A DNA stretch of 64,000 bases from the NCBI RefSeq assembly GCF_005116715.1, contig NZ_SWCI01000005.1, forward strand, positions 62,001 to 126,000, given 5' to 3'. Origin of the DNA: Ferrimonas sediminicola. Its GTDB lineage: Bacteria; Pseudomonadota; Gammaproteobacteria; Enterobacterales; Shewanellaceae. Numbering within the stretch: the first letter of the stretch is position 1; each line of letters starts with the position of its first letter. Shown piece after piece: positions 1-10,141 of this stretch. Below the pieces are notes generated by a model. That model had not been told where the DNA came from. It did no database searches and saw only the letters and a list, made by a program, of their open reading frames with translations. A program made the position numbers and the translations under genes.

Positions 1-1
1 C

Positions 2-1057
2 ATGTATGCCATCGTGGCACTGTCACTGGCCTTCTTCTCCTTCAACAAAGGCCTGCCCCTGTCGATCCGCTCCATCTTCTACCCCCTCCTGGGCGATAAA
101 ACCTGGGGTTGGTTTGGCCATGCCATCGACATCATGGCCGTGTTGGCCACCCTGTTCGGCCTGGCCACCTCCCTGGGCCTGGGTGCCCAGCAGGCCAGCA
201 GCGGCATCAACCACGTCTTTGGTACCGATGGCGGCGTCGGCATGCAGGTCGGCGTCATCGCCTTCGTCACCGGACTGGCGGTGATCTCCGTAATTAGGGG
301 GATCGAAGGTGGAGTAAAGGTGCTGAGCAACGTCAACATGCTGGTGGCCATCGCCCTGCTGGTGTTTGTGGCCCTGGTGGGCGCCGCGGTGGCCTTTGGC
401 AACCTGGGGCAGACCCTGCTGGGGTACGCCGAAACCATCATCCCCCTGAGTAACCCCCATGGCCGTGAGGATGAAGCATGGATGCACGGCTGGACCGTGT
501 TCTACTGGGCCTGGTGGATCTCCTGGTCTCCTTTTGTTGGCATGTTCATCGCTCGGGTCTCCAAGGGGCGTACCATACGTGAGTTCCTGATCGCGGTGAT
601 GTTCATCCCCACCACGGTGACCATCATCTGGATGTCCGTGTTCGGCGGCATCGCCATTGATCAAGTCATCAACAAGGTGGGCGAGTTGGGCACCAATGGT
701 CTGTCTGATATCACCCTGGCTCTGTTCTACACCTTCGAAGCCCTGCCCTGGAGCAACCTGCTGTCGGTGATCTCCATCGTGCTGATCATGGTATTCTTCA
801 TCACCTCATCCGACTCCGGTTCGCTGGTGATCGACAGCATCACCGCCGGCGGCAAGGTGGATGCCCCGGTTCCCCAGCGTATCTTCTGGGCCAGCATCGA
901 AGGGGCCATCGCCGCCACCCTGTTATGGATTGGAGGCACCGAGGCGATCCAGGCGCTGCAGGCCGGTACCATCTCCACCGCCCTGCCCTTCACCCTGATC
1001 CTTCTGCTGATGTGCGTCAGCCTGGTGAAAGGGATGAGGACCGAGCCAAGAGGCTAA
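2..1057 (+). CDS. BCCT family betaine/carnitine/choline transporter (3' part)
   Basis: This is the C-terminal 350 or so residues of an inner-membrane BCCT transporter, a family that takes up glycine betaine, choline, carnitine or related osmolytes. The window opens inside the gene, so the first helices are missing; full members are usually 500-650 residues. The family signature around FYWAWWISWSPFVG, followed by RVSKGRTIREF, is present near residues 165-200. Several hydrophobic segments follow and the protein ends in a short hydrophilic tail. The substrate cannot be told from this part. A strong terminator follows the stop codon. A MarR protein resembling EctR/CosR, a family known to control BCCT and ectoine genes, lies about 2 kb downstream, which fits an osmoprotectant role. 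That link is inference. Confidence 0.93.
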   Translation: MYAIVALSLAFFSFNKGLPLSIRSIFYPLLGDKTWGWFGHAIDIMAVLATLFGLATSLGLGAQQASSGINHVFGTDGGVGMQVGVIAFVTGLAVISVIRGIEGGVKVLSNVNMLVAIALLVFVALVGAAVAFGNLGQTLLGYAETIIPLSNPHGREDEAWMHGWTVFYWAWWISWSPFVGMFIARVSKGRTIREFLIAVMFIPTTVTIIWMSVFGGIAIDQVINKVGELGTNGLSDITLALFYTFEALPWSNLLSVISIVLIMVFFITSSDSGSLVIDSITAGGKVDAPVPQRIFWASIEGAIAATLLWIGGTEAIQALQAGTISTALPFTLILLLMCVSLVKGMRTEPRG

Positions 1058-1075
1058 CCTCACCTCCAAAGAGAA

Positions 1076-1100
1076 GGGGGCGCCATGGCGCCCCCTTTTT
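1076..1100 (+). terminator. Rho-independent terminator of the BCCT gene
   Basis: A perfect 20-bp palindrome (GGGGGCGCCATGGCGCCCCC) is followed by five T, starting 19 bp after the stop codon. Confidence 0.92.
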
Positions 1101-1230
1101 ACTAACCTGCTCTCAGCAATACTCTGTAAGTCGTCGCCCAGCAGGAGGCCGGGAACCGGAGTCTGTCGAGAGCAGTATCCGGGATGGAGACATCCCTCCT
1201 AGAGCCCCCCCCCCCTTGCCCACACAGCCT

Positions 1231-1257
1231 CTGGATACCGGCGTGCGCCGGCATGAC
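1231..1257 (-). repeat. REP-like hairpin, inverted copy
   Basis: CCGGCG (1238-1243) and CGCCGG (1246-1251) form a stem. Read on the minus strand, the flanks are GTCAT before the stem and CCAG after it. This is the same scaffold as the three plus-strand hairpins downstream. Confidence 0.7.
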
Positions 1258-1317
1258 CGCGTTGGAGGGCGCCGCAGTGGGTTGAATCAACGCTGTACCA
1301 AGCTGCACAGTACTCCC

Positions 1318-1605
1318 GAGCCTGGCTACCGGGTGCTCCCTGCTCCATACGCACAATCGTCACCCCGGCGAATGCCGGGGCCCAGTGGCTTCACTCTGCA
1401 GCAACCTGAAGATGACTGCTGAGCCTGGCTACCCTGGCTACCGGGTGCTCCCTGCTCCATACGCACAATCATCACCCCGGCGAATGCCGGGGCCCAGTGG
1501 CTTCACTCTGCAGCAACCTGAAGATGACTACTGAGCCTGGCTGCCAGGTGCTCCCTGCACCACACCCACAATCGTCACCCTGACGCACGTCAGGGTCCAG
1601 TGGCT
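1318..1605 (+). repeat. Three tandem REP-like units of about 100-112 bp
   Basis: Units begin near 1321, 1433 and 1536. The first two are almost identical over about 100 bp and the third has diverged. Each carries a hairpin flanked by TCAC and CCAGTGGCT. The stems are CCCCGGC/GCCGGGG (1363-1380 and 1475-1492) and CCCTGAC/GTCAGGG (1578-1595). The third stem differs at two base pairs with both partners changed, so pairing is kept. They look like short dispersed palindromic elements; copies elsewhere in the genome cannot be seen from here. Confidence 0.8.
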
Positions 1606-1715
1606 GTCGAAAGGAGCGCCCAGTTGCCATTCCTGCTTGAGGGTGTCACTACATGGGCCAGCCCAGTTACACCAAGGCATCGCCTAACTTCAACAGCTCA
1701 TTCAGACACAGTCCC

Positions 1716-1742
1716 AAAAAAGCCCCGCCAATTGGCGGGGCT
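1716..1742 (-). terminator. Terminator of the minus-strand porin gene
   Basis: Read on the minus strand, AGCCCCGCC, AATT-centred, pairs with GGCGGGGCT and is followed by a run of six T. Confidence 0.9.
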
Positions 1743-1762
1743 CTATTCGCCGGGCTTCTGGC

Positions 1763-2968
1763 TTAGAAGTAGTAGCCGAAGTTAATGTTCAAACGCTTGT
1801 TGGTGTCGCCACTGCCGACCAGGGTGCCGCCGATAAAGGGCTGGTTCTCGGCAACCACGAAGTCCACATAGGTGTAGAGGCCGCCGGCGCTGATGGCCAT
1901 CCCGGTGACGTTCATGAAGGTGTCGTCCAGGCTGCCGGGTTTATCGGTCATCAGCGAGTAGTCATTGTAGAAGGTCAGGTTGGTCACCGGACCCAGCTTC
2001 ACCGGCAGGCTGTAGGCGATGTTGGCGGTGTAGGTGATCGCCTCGGCCGGGATGGAGTCGTAGAAGGCATAAGCACCCACCACCATCTGCTCCACGTCCA
2101 TGCCGTCGATGTCGTACTGGTAATCCGCCGCCTGCAGCTGAAGGTTCCAGGCACCGTAGTTGATCACCCCGTGAATCGCGGCGGCCCAGTGATCACCGTC
2201 CAGGTTTCCATCGACCTCCAACTCGCCAAGCTGACCGGACAGCCCCAGCTCCACCGAGCCCCCATCCAGTTGCAGAGTATGGGCATAACGCAGGTTGAAG
2301 GTGTTGGTTTCGCCCGCCTCCAGGGTCGGCACATCGTAGGTGCCCTCCCCCTCCAGGCGCACCCCGACCACATCGTAGGAGTAGCGGTCGCTGCGTTCGG
2401 AGACATAGCCGTCAATGCCGCCCTGTTCATCGTTCTTGTAGAACGCCAGGTCCAGTCGATTTCGTTTGGACTCAAACTTATAGTTCAGGCCCATATCGTA
2501 GTCATCTTCCAGGCCCGTGTAAAAATTGGAGCTGAAGAAGAAGCTGTGGGAGGCATAGGGCAGAATGCCGAAGGGCACCTGGGTCACCCCCAACTGACCG
2601 CTATGGCTGTCGCTGAACTCATAGCCGACCCAGGCATGATGCAGCACATCCATATACTGGTACCAGCGATACTGAACGGACAGGGTCAGATCGCCAATCT
2701 CACCATTGGCGTCCAGCCTGAAGGTGTCGAAATCGAAGTCGCCGCCCCGGTCGCTGTTGTCATCGTTATAATCTTCATAGCTGTATTGGAAGCGGGCCGC
2801 CCCCCCTAGGGTGATGCCGCCCTCCTCCTTACCCTGTTGTTGCTCTACCGCGTGTTGACGGCTTTCCAGCTCCTCAATGCGCTGCTTGAGCTCCTCGAGT
2901 TCGCTGCTCTGGGCGGAAACGGTGGCAGAGAAAATCATACCGATGACTATGGCCAGTTTGGTTTTCAT
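1763..2968 (-). CDS. Outer-membrane porin with N-terminal coiled coil
   Basis: The product is a 401-residue outer-membrane beta-barrel protein. The start is placed at the ATG giving MKTKLAIVIG, which begins a typical Sec signal peptide ending near VSAQS; an in-frame upstream ATG would add 12 residues ahead of the signal peptide. After cleavage comes a heptad-like stretch (ELEELKQRIEELES), as in OprO/OprP-type and other trimeric porins, then alternating aromatic and polar strands. The last residues are NFGYYF, with the terminal phenylalanine expected for BAM-dependent insertion. Substrate is unknown. It could be a phosphate-selective-type porin by architecture, but nothing nearby concerns phosphate. 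It is transcribed alone, away from the MarR gene. Confidence 0.8.
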   Translation of the reverse strand: MKTKLAIVIGMIFSATVSAQSSELEELKQRIEELESRQHAVEQQQGKEEGGITLGGAARFQYSYEDYNDDNSDRGGDFDFDTFRLDANGEIGDLTLSVQYRWYQYMDVLHHAWVGYEFSDSHSGQLGVTQVPFGILPYASHSFFFSSNFYTGLEDDYDMGLNYKFESKRNRLDLAFYKNDEQGGIDGYVSERSDRYSYDVVGVRLEGEGTYDVPTLEAGETNTFNLRYAHTLQLDGGSVELGLSGQLGELEVDGNLDGDHWAAAIHGVINYGAWNLQLQAADYQYDIDGMDVEQMVVGAYAFYDSIPAEAITYTANIAYSLPVKLGPVTNLTFYNDYSLMTDKPGSLDDTFMNVTGMAISAGGLYTYVDFVVAENQPFIGGTLVGSGDTNKRLNINFGYYF

Positions 2969-3107
2969 TACTTCTCGTCCTAAATGAAATGTGTGATGCT
3001 CCAACCATCACCTCCGGAATACAGTTCGTTAACCACCCGGACGCAATGGCATTACATGTTAACGAACCAATCATTTGATCTCAAATTATTGCGCTGATGT
3101 TGGGCAC

Positions 3108-3130
3108 AAAAAAGGCGGCATCGGCCGCCT
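3108..3130 (-). terminator. Terminator of the MarR-family gene
   Basis: On the minus strand AGGCGGC-CGAT-GCCGCCT is followed by TTTTTT, 18 bp after the stop codon. Confidence 0.88.
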
Positions 3131-3148
3131 GTTGTGGATGGCTGCAGC

Positions 3149-3634
3149 TTACTTGACCGTGTCCGGTGACGCGATGTCCAGCAGCGGCGCCGCGTCGAGG
3201 GTTTCCGCATCCATCATGTAAGCCACCCGCTGCATGGATGACAGGATCTGGGTCTTCTCCCAGTCATCAAGATTCTCGAAGCGATCGATGAACTTCTCAT
3301 GCAACAGCGGCGGCGCCGAGGCCAGAACTCTGACACCCTCCTCGGTCAGCCGCGCGTTGACGATGCGTTTATCGGTCTGGCTGCGCACCCGCTCAATCAG
3401 CCCGCGATCCTGCAGACGATTCAAAATGGTGGTCACGGTAGCCGGACTCAGGGACACGTCGCCGGAGAGCCGTCGAACGGTGACGTCCCCGAGAGTATCG
3501 ATGGCCCTGAGGACCATCACCTGGGGAATGGTCAGGCCGCAGGCCTTGATCATGCGTTTCGATTGCAGGTCAGTGGCCCTGATGATGCGCCGAAGTGCCA
3601 CGAGCACCTCAGGCCAGTATTGTGCCTCAGGCAT
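3149..3634 (-). CDS. MarR-family transcriptional regulator, EctR/CosR-like
   Basis: The 161-residue protein has the MarR winged helix: a helical N-terminal dimerisation part, then a recognition region with LSPATVTTILNRLQDRG around residues 60-80 and a wing with DKRIVNARLTEEG. The C-terminal tail (RVAYMMDAETLDAAPLLDI) closely resembles what I recall of EctR1/CosR, regulators of ectoine and compatible-solute transport genes in marine and halophilic bacteria. No ectABC is visible, but a BCCT transporter lies 2 kb away. The start ATG is preceded by AAGGGGTGAC, a good ribosome-binding site. The MarR assignment is firm; the osmotic role is inference. Confidence 0.85.
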   Translation of the reverse strand: MPEAQYWPEVLVALRRIIRATDLQSKRMIKACGLTIPQVMVLRAIDTLGDVTVRRLSGDVSLSPATVTTILNRLQDRGLIERVRSQTDKRIVNARLTEEGVRVLASAPPLLHEKFIDRFENLDDWEKTQILSSMQRVAYMMDAETLDAAPLLDIASPDTVK

Positions 3635-3928
3635 GTCACCCCTTTGTAACTGTTAGTGATAATTGCATGAGTATATTCCTGCATGGCCAGATGGCAACAC
3701 CGTCCCTCCATCAAATTTTTCCGCGTTTGGGGAAAGGGGGGAAGCGGCGCCGGTTTTCCACGCACTTTTCGGCAACGCCCGCCACGCCGCGGGCTGGAAA
3801 CGAGTCGCAACCCGTTTCACCCGCCGAGCCGGATGTCACGGTCGGCATAACCTTAGAGCTAGAAGGGGTAATGCGCTGATCCAAAAGTCTTTTCACCTAG
3901 TCTATGTGTGGATTTACATTACCCCAAA
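3635..3928. other. Intergenic region between the MarR gene and the TonB receptor
   Basis: These bases separate the divergent MarR and TonB-receptor genes and must hold the promoter of the MarR gene. The middle part (about 3720-3830) is GC-rich and the ends are AT-rich. I see no gene or RNA in it. The Fur-like site begins just after it. Confidence 0.5.
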
Positions 3929-3950
3929 TAGTGATCATTCTCATTTGCAT
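3929..3950 (+). promoter_or_regulatory. Fur-like box upstream of the TonB receptor
   Basis: TAGTGATCATTCTCA (3929-3943) matches the 7-1-7 Fur pattern in about 10 of 14 positions; the better half, on the other strand, is TGAGAAT. It precedes a plausible promoter with TTGCAT at 3945-3950 and TAAGAT at 3967-3972, spacing 16. Iron repression is therefore likely but was not tested here. Confidence 0.6.
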
Positions 3951-4008
3951 TTGCAAAACGTGGGGGTAAGATGTCGTGGTTTTTCACCCAATCAAAAGGT
4001 TGTAATCC

Positions 4009-6126
4009 ATGTGTAACACCTACCTGCCCCTTTGCATCGCCCTGGCCGTGCCCGTTACTGTGAGTGCCGAGAGCGCTCCTCCGGCCGACGAGGAGATGGA
4101 GCGGATCATCGTGACCGGCAGCCGAATTGTGGAGAGCATTGACGAGGTGCCGGCTTCCATCACCATCGTGACTGCAGAGCAGCTCCAGAATGACCTTCAG
4201 GTCAGCTCGGAGCTGCAGAACATGCTGGCGATCCGGGTTCCCGGGATGGCTCCTTCCACCGGCAGTACCAGTAACTTTGGCCAAACCCTCAGGGGACGGG
4301 CCGCCCTGGTGATGATCGATGGGGTGCCTCAGTCCACCCCGCTGCGCAATGGCGGGCTGGGCATCCGCACCCTGGACCCCTCTGTCATCGAGCGCATCGA
4401 GGTGATCAAGGGTGCCACCTCGGTGTACGGCAACGGCGCCGCGGGAGGGATCATCAACTACATCACCAAGAAGCCAGGCCGGGAGACCGGAGTCCGCCTC
4501 GGGGTCTCCAGCCGTGCCAGCCTGGTCAAAATGGAGGACAGCCTGGGTCACAGGCTGGAGGCGGTGGCAGATGGCTCACTGGACGACCTCAGCTATGTCC
4601 TCTCTGCGGTGAGAGAGGAGAATGGGGTACAACGGGATGCCGAGGGGGACATTATCGGCACCAAATACGGCATCTCCGACAGCGTTGCCCATAACTATTT
4701 CACCAAACTGGGATACCAGCTGGATGACGACAAGCTCCTGCAGCTCACCTACAACTATTACGAGTCACAGATGGATGCGGACCTGGTCGATGTACTGGGT
4801 GACATCAACGCCGGCGAAAAGACCTATGCGGTAAAGAACAGCTCCGGCACGCCCAACCCGGGTGAGCCCCAGGGGCCGCGAGGCAACCACAATGTCATGC
4901 TCCGCTACAACGATCTCGAGCTGTTCACCAATACCGAGATGACCCTGGATGGCTACTGGCAGAGGATCGAAAACGTCTTCTTCTACTCGCCGGTCCTGTC
5001 CAATCCGGAGCAGGGATACGACGGCGGCCAGTCCTACATCAAATCGGAAAAGAGCGGCTTCAGGGCCACCTTCAACACACAGCTGGAGTGGGACAGGGTT
5101 GAGGGAACCTTTATCTATGGTACCGACCTTCTCAACGACGTGACCTCTCAACCCCTGGTCGACGGACGGATCTGGGTGCCGGAGATGGACATGAACAACC
5201 TGGCCCTGTTCCTGCAGACCAAGTGGATCATCGCCGATGACTGGGTGGTCAAGGCCGGTGTCCGTCATGAAAACATCGACCTGGATGTGGATGATTACCA
5301 AACTCTGAAGCTGTGCCGCAGCGCAGATCAATGCTCTGTCCCCATGAACGTCACCGGTGGCAAGCTTGAGTACCGGGCCACCACCTACAACCTTGGCCTG
5401 AGATACCTGGGTGACGAGCGATTCTCGCCCTTTGCCAACTACTCTCAGGGAGCGGACATCTCCGACATTGGTCGTCTGCTGCGCACCGCCACCGTCACCG
5501 ACATCAACGACATTCGCACCGAAGCGTCCATCATCGACAACTACGAACTGGGCTTCAGCAGCCAGTTCGACAACCTGAGGTTCAATGTCACCGCCTACCG
5601 GAGCACCTCCGAACTGGGCACCGCCAACAAGTTCGACCCCAACACCGGTGTCTACATGCCGGTCCGGGCGCCACAGAAGATCTGGGGCTATGAGGCCAGC
5701 GTGGACTACAGTGTCAGCAGCGACCTTGCCCTAGGGGGCACCTACAGCTGGGTAGAAGGCAAGGACACCGACAACGACATCTATCTGGGTGCCCGGCAGA
5801 TCGCCGCCCCCAAACTGACTGCCTACCTGGACTGGGTGCCGGTGGACAACGCCAAGCTCTCCCTGACCTACCTGCATGTGGGCAGCCGAGACCGCTTCGA
5901 GCCCGTGGAGGGCAACTATGTCGGCGATCAGGCGCCGGTCGACCGCTATGACGTGGTCAACCTGAGTGCCCGTTACCAGCTGGAGAACTGGGAGCTGTTC
6001 GCCGGCATCGAGAATCTGTTTAACGAAGATTACTACCCAGCCACCTCCCAAGCCTTCACCTACGGCGGCTACAACACCAAGGGGCTGGGGAGCACCCTGA
6101 ATCTGGGGGCCAAAGTTCGCTTCTGA
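4009..6126 (+). CDS. TonB-dependent outer-membrane receptor
   Basis: The 705-residue product is a TonB-dependent receptor, most likely for a ferric siderophore. A plug domain starts with ERIIVTGSRIVESIDEVPAS (residues 31-50) and carries the conserved VYGNGAAGGIINYITK region near residue 145. A 22-strand-type barrel follows, ending in LNLGAKVRF with terminal phenylalanine. The upstream Fur-like site supports iron control. The chosen ATG is preceded by AAAGG, and an in-frame TAA lies only two codons upstream, so it cannot be extended. Oddly, the signal peptide (MCNTYLPLCIALAVPVTVSA) has no basic residue before its hydrophobic core. The siderophore is not identifiable by eye. Confidence 0.92.
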   Translation: MCNTYLPLCIALAVPVTVSAESAPPADEEMERIIVTGSRIVESIDEVPASITIVTAEQLQNDLQVSSELQNMLAIRVPGMAPSTGSTSNFGQTLRGRAALVMIDGVPQSTPLRNGGLGIRTLDPSVIERIEVIKGATSVYGNGAAGGIINYITKKPGRETGVRLGVSSRASLVKMEDSLGHRLEAVADGSLDDLSYVLSAVREENGVQRDAEGDIIGTKYGISDSVAHNYFTKLGYQLDDDKLLQLTYNYYESQMDADLVDVLGDINAGEKTYAVKNSSGTPNPGEPQGPRGNHNVMLRYNDLELFTNTEMTLDGYWQRIENVFFYSPVLSNPEQGYDGGQSYIKSEKSGFRATFNTQLEWDRVEGTFIYGTDLLNDVTSQPLVDGRIWVPEMDMNNLALFLQTKWIIADDWVVKAGVRHENIDLDVDDYQTLKLCRSADQCSVPMNVTGGKLEYRATTYNLGLRYLGDERFSPFANYSQGADISDIGRLLRTATVTDINDIRTEASIIDNYELGFSSQFDNLRFNVTAYRSTSELGTANKFDPNTGVYMPVRAPQKIWGYEASVDYSVSSDLALGGTYSWVEGKDTDNDIYLGARQIAAPKLTAYLDWVPVDNAKLSLTYLHVGSRDRFEPVEGNYVGDQAPVDRYDVVNLSARYQLENWELFAGIENLFNEDYYPATSQAFTYGGYNTKGLGSTLNLGAKVRF

Positions 6127-6152
6127 ACCGAGGGGCACGCCAGATCAGGCAA

Positions 6153-6175
6153 GAGGCGCTAATGCGCCTCTTTTT
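6153..6175 (+). terminator. Terminator of the TonB-receptor gene
   Basis: GAGGCGC-TAAT-GCGCCTC is followed by TTTTT. Confidence 0.92.
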
Positions 6176-6246
6176 CTGTCTGTCACCGTAGGCTAACTGA
6201 CTGGAGAATCTATGCTATCTGAGTGATCGCCGTCTATTATCAGAGT

Positions 6247-6459
6247 ATGGCATCCACCCTGAAGAGGCGCCGCACCATGCTGATCTCCACCCTGATCCTG
6301 CTGCTGACCGCCGTGGTCTACACGGTGATGCGCTACGACAGCTACTCCAGCGGCGAACTGTCCATCATCGCCATCATGGTGCTGGTGTCTTCCGCACTGC
6401 TCAGCGAGGTGGCGGCCCTCAGGCAGAGGCTGAAGCGGCTGGAGAAGCGGGATCCTTAA
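6247..6459 (+). CDS. Small membrane protein, unknown function
   Basis: This short reading frame encodes about 70 residues. A basic stretch (KRRR) precedes two hydrophobic segments, LISTLILLLTAVVYTVM and LSIIAIMVLVSSALLSEVAAL, and a charged C-terminus rich in R, K and E. Three starts are possible: a GTG at 6223, the ATG at 6247, or an ATG at 6277 that has the best ribosome-binding site (GAAGAGG, spacing 9). It sits alone between two terminators. I do not recognise a family. Coding status is supported by the hydrophobic pattern and the isolated position, not by similarity. Confidence 0.6.
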   Translation: MASTLKRRRTMLISTLILLLTAVVYTVMRYDSYSSGELSIIAIMVLVSSALLSEVAALRQRLKRLEKRDP

Positions 6460-6497
6460 CACCTCCCTGTGCTTGTGGCCCCCAGGTCCCAGGCACT

Positions 6498-6523
6498 AAA
6501 AAGCCCGGCACTTGGCCGGGCTT
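6498..6523. terminator. Bidirectional terminator before serS
   Basis: AAAGCCCGGC-ACTT-GGCCGGGCTTT has A and T runs on the two sides, so it can end both the small plus-strand gene and serS on the minus strand. Confidence 0.85.
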
Positions 6524-6540
6524 TCTCTGCTCTGAGCGGA

Positions 6541-8208
<1,668 letters not shown>

Positions 8209-8216
<8 letters not shown>

Positions 8217-9537
8217 AGCGTTTGTTCCCACTTTGGCGGTCCATTTCCGCCAACTGATTGAGTTTCTCTTTGATCTTCCTCTCCAACCCCCGGTCGCTCG
8301 GCCGATAGTATCGCTCCCGCTCCAGCTCCGGTGGCAGGTAGACCTCGCCGGCGGCGTAGGCGCCGGGCTCATCATGGGCATAGCGGTATTCGGCGCCGTA
8401 ACCCAGCTCCTTCATCATCTTGGTGGGCGCATTACGCAGATGCACCGGCACCTCCAGGTGACCGGTGTCGCAGGCGCGGGTCCGGGCCGCCTTGAAGGCG
8501 GTGTAGACCGCGTTGCTCTTGGGAGCCACCGCCAGGTAGACCAGGGCCTGGGCGATGGCCCGCTCCCCCTCCGCCGGTCCGACTCGATGGAAACAGTCCC
8601 AGGCGTTCAGCGCCACCTCCATCGCCCGGGGATCGGCGTTGCCCACATCCTCCGATGCGATGGCCAGACAGCGGCGGGCCACGTACAGTGGATCGCCGCC
8701 CCCCTCAAGGATACGGCAGTACCAGTAGAGGGCCCCGTCGGGGTTGGAGCCTCGAACCGACTTGTGGACGGCGGAGATCAGATCGTAAAACTGGTCGCCC
8801 TTGTTGTCGAAGCGAGCCACCGGCTCACCGGCCACCTCGGTCAGCATCTCTTGGGTCAGGTGGCCGTCCTCACTCATGTCCGCCATCAGCTCCAGCAGGT
8901 TCAAGGCGCGGCGGGCGTCGCCATCCACCAGGGTCGCCAGGGTACCGAGCACCTCGTCGTCCATCCGCAGGTTGAGCTTGCCCAACCCCCGCTCGGCATC
9001 GGTCAGGGCGTCACCGAGGATCCGCTTGATCGACTCGGCATCCAGCTTCCTGATCACATAGACCCGGGCCCGGGAGAGCAGCGCGCTGTTGACCTCGAAG
9101 GAGGGGTTTTCGGTGGTGGCGCCGACGAAGATCACCGTGCCATCTTCGATGAACGGCAGAAAGGCGTCCTGCTGGCTCTTGTTAAAGCGGTGCACCTCGT
9201 CCACAAACAGCAGGGTGCGACGCCCCTGGGCCTGGGCAACCTCCCTGGCCTTGGCGATCGCCTCGCGGATCTCCTTCACTCCGGAGGTTACCGCGGAGAT
9301 CCGCTCCACGTGAGCGTTGGAGTAGCTGGCCACCAGCTCAGCCAGGGTGGTCTTACCGGTCCCCGGTGGCCCCCACAGGATCATCGAGTGGGCCCGGCCC
9401 GCCTCCAGCGCCTGGCGCAGCGGCTTGCCCGGGGCAAACAGGTGCTCCTGGCCGATGTAGTGCTCCAGCTTTTCCGGGCGCATCCGCGCCGCCAGGGGGC
9501 GGAAATCTGGGCTGAAATCCAGGCTCAGGCTGGTCAT
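8209..9537 (-). CDS. rarA: Replication-associated recombination protein A
   Basis: RarA (MgsA) is a AAA+ ATPase related to clamp loaders and RuvB; it acts at stalled replication forks in the cytoplasm. The protein has 442 residues, close to the E. coli form. The Walker A motif [13 protein letters not shown] lies near residue 55, Walker [17 protein letters not shown] near 115, and sensor 1 [13 protein letters not shown] near 140. The C-terminal tetramerisation region ends in [10 protein letters not shown]. Its start overlaps the stop of lolA by 4 bp and its end overlaps crcB, so it is inside a tightly packed operon. The lolA-rarA-serS order matches E. coli. Confidence 0.98.
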
Positions 9538-10133
9538 TGGCCGCGCTGGTCGTCGATCTCGGTCCCCTCGGGCGCGGTGAACCGGAACTCACTCATGGCC
9601 ACCCCTTCAGAGGTGAACCCGGACAGGGCAAATTCACTGCGCACCGCCTGGCTGTCCACCATGGCCAGCGAAGCGATCCGTTCGCCGTCGAAACAGACCG
9701 ACATCATCCGGACGTGGCTGTCCTCGCTCTTTGGCTCGGCGGTGAAACACTGCCCCTGCTCGCTGAAACGGTACTGATCCCAGGCCTCGGCGTCGGTACG
9801 GGTGAGGATGGTCAGCGGGGTCTGGGCGATGGCGTCGTCCTGGCGATAGATGGAGACCGCCTCCATCAGCGGGTCGTACACCCACACCGCGTTGCCGTCG
9901 GCCACCACCAGGCTCTCCTCCGGCGCCGTCAGTTGCCAGCGGAACCGGTCCGGGGCACTGACGGCCAGGCGCCCCCGCCCCTCCTGGATCAGATTGCCCT
10001 GATCATCGAACACTTGCTGGCTGAACCCGGCCTGGAACTGCTTCAGCTTGGCCAGCTTCTGCTTCAGATTCTCTTCGGCCCCTGCGTGGGCCAGGGCGGG
10101 CAGCAGTGCCGCCACCAATAAAATTCGCGTCAT
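9534..10133 (-). CDS. lolA: Outer-membrane lipoprotein carrier LolA
   Basis: LolA is the periplasmic chaperone that accepts lipoproteins from LolCDE and delivers them to LolB at the outer membrane. The 199-residue precursor starts with a short Sec signal peptide, [17 protein letters not shown]. The mature part carries the family pattern [21 protein letters not shown] and [18 protein letters not shown], followed by [16 protein letters not shown]. It sits 8 bp after ftsK and overlaps rarA by 4 bp. There is no sign of truncation. Confidence 0.96.
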   Translation of the reverse strand: MTRILLVAALLPALAHAGAEENLKQKLAKLKQFQAGFSQQVFDDQGNLIQEGRGRLAVSAPDRFRWQLTAPEESLVVADGNAVWVYDPLMEAVSIYRQDDAIAQTPLTILTRTDAEAWDQYRFSEQGQCFTAEPKSEDSHVRMMSVCFDGERIASLAMVDSQAVRSEFALSGFTSEGVAMSEFRFTAPEGTEIDDQRGQ

Positions 10134-10141
10134 ACTCTCTC

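Larger units (their letters stand above)
1101..1715. other. Gene-free interval with repeats
   Basis: This stretch lies between the converging BCCT and porin terminators. I see no convincing coding sequence in it. It contains an 11-C run at 1205-1215 and a set of related hairpins with long near-identical flanks at 1231-1605, annotated separately. Confidence 0.7.

Noticed and set aside
1318-1605. Repeats considered as a CRISPR array
   Set aside because: The repeated unit is about 100 bp with no regular short repeat/spacer pattern, and no cas genes are present.
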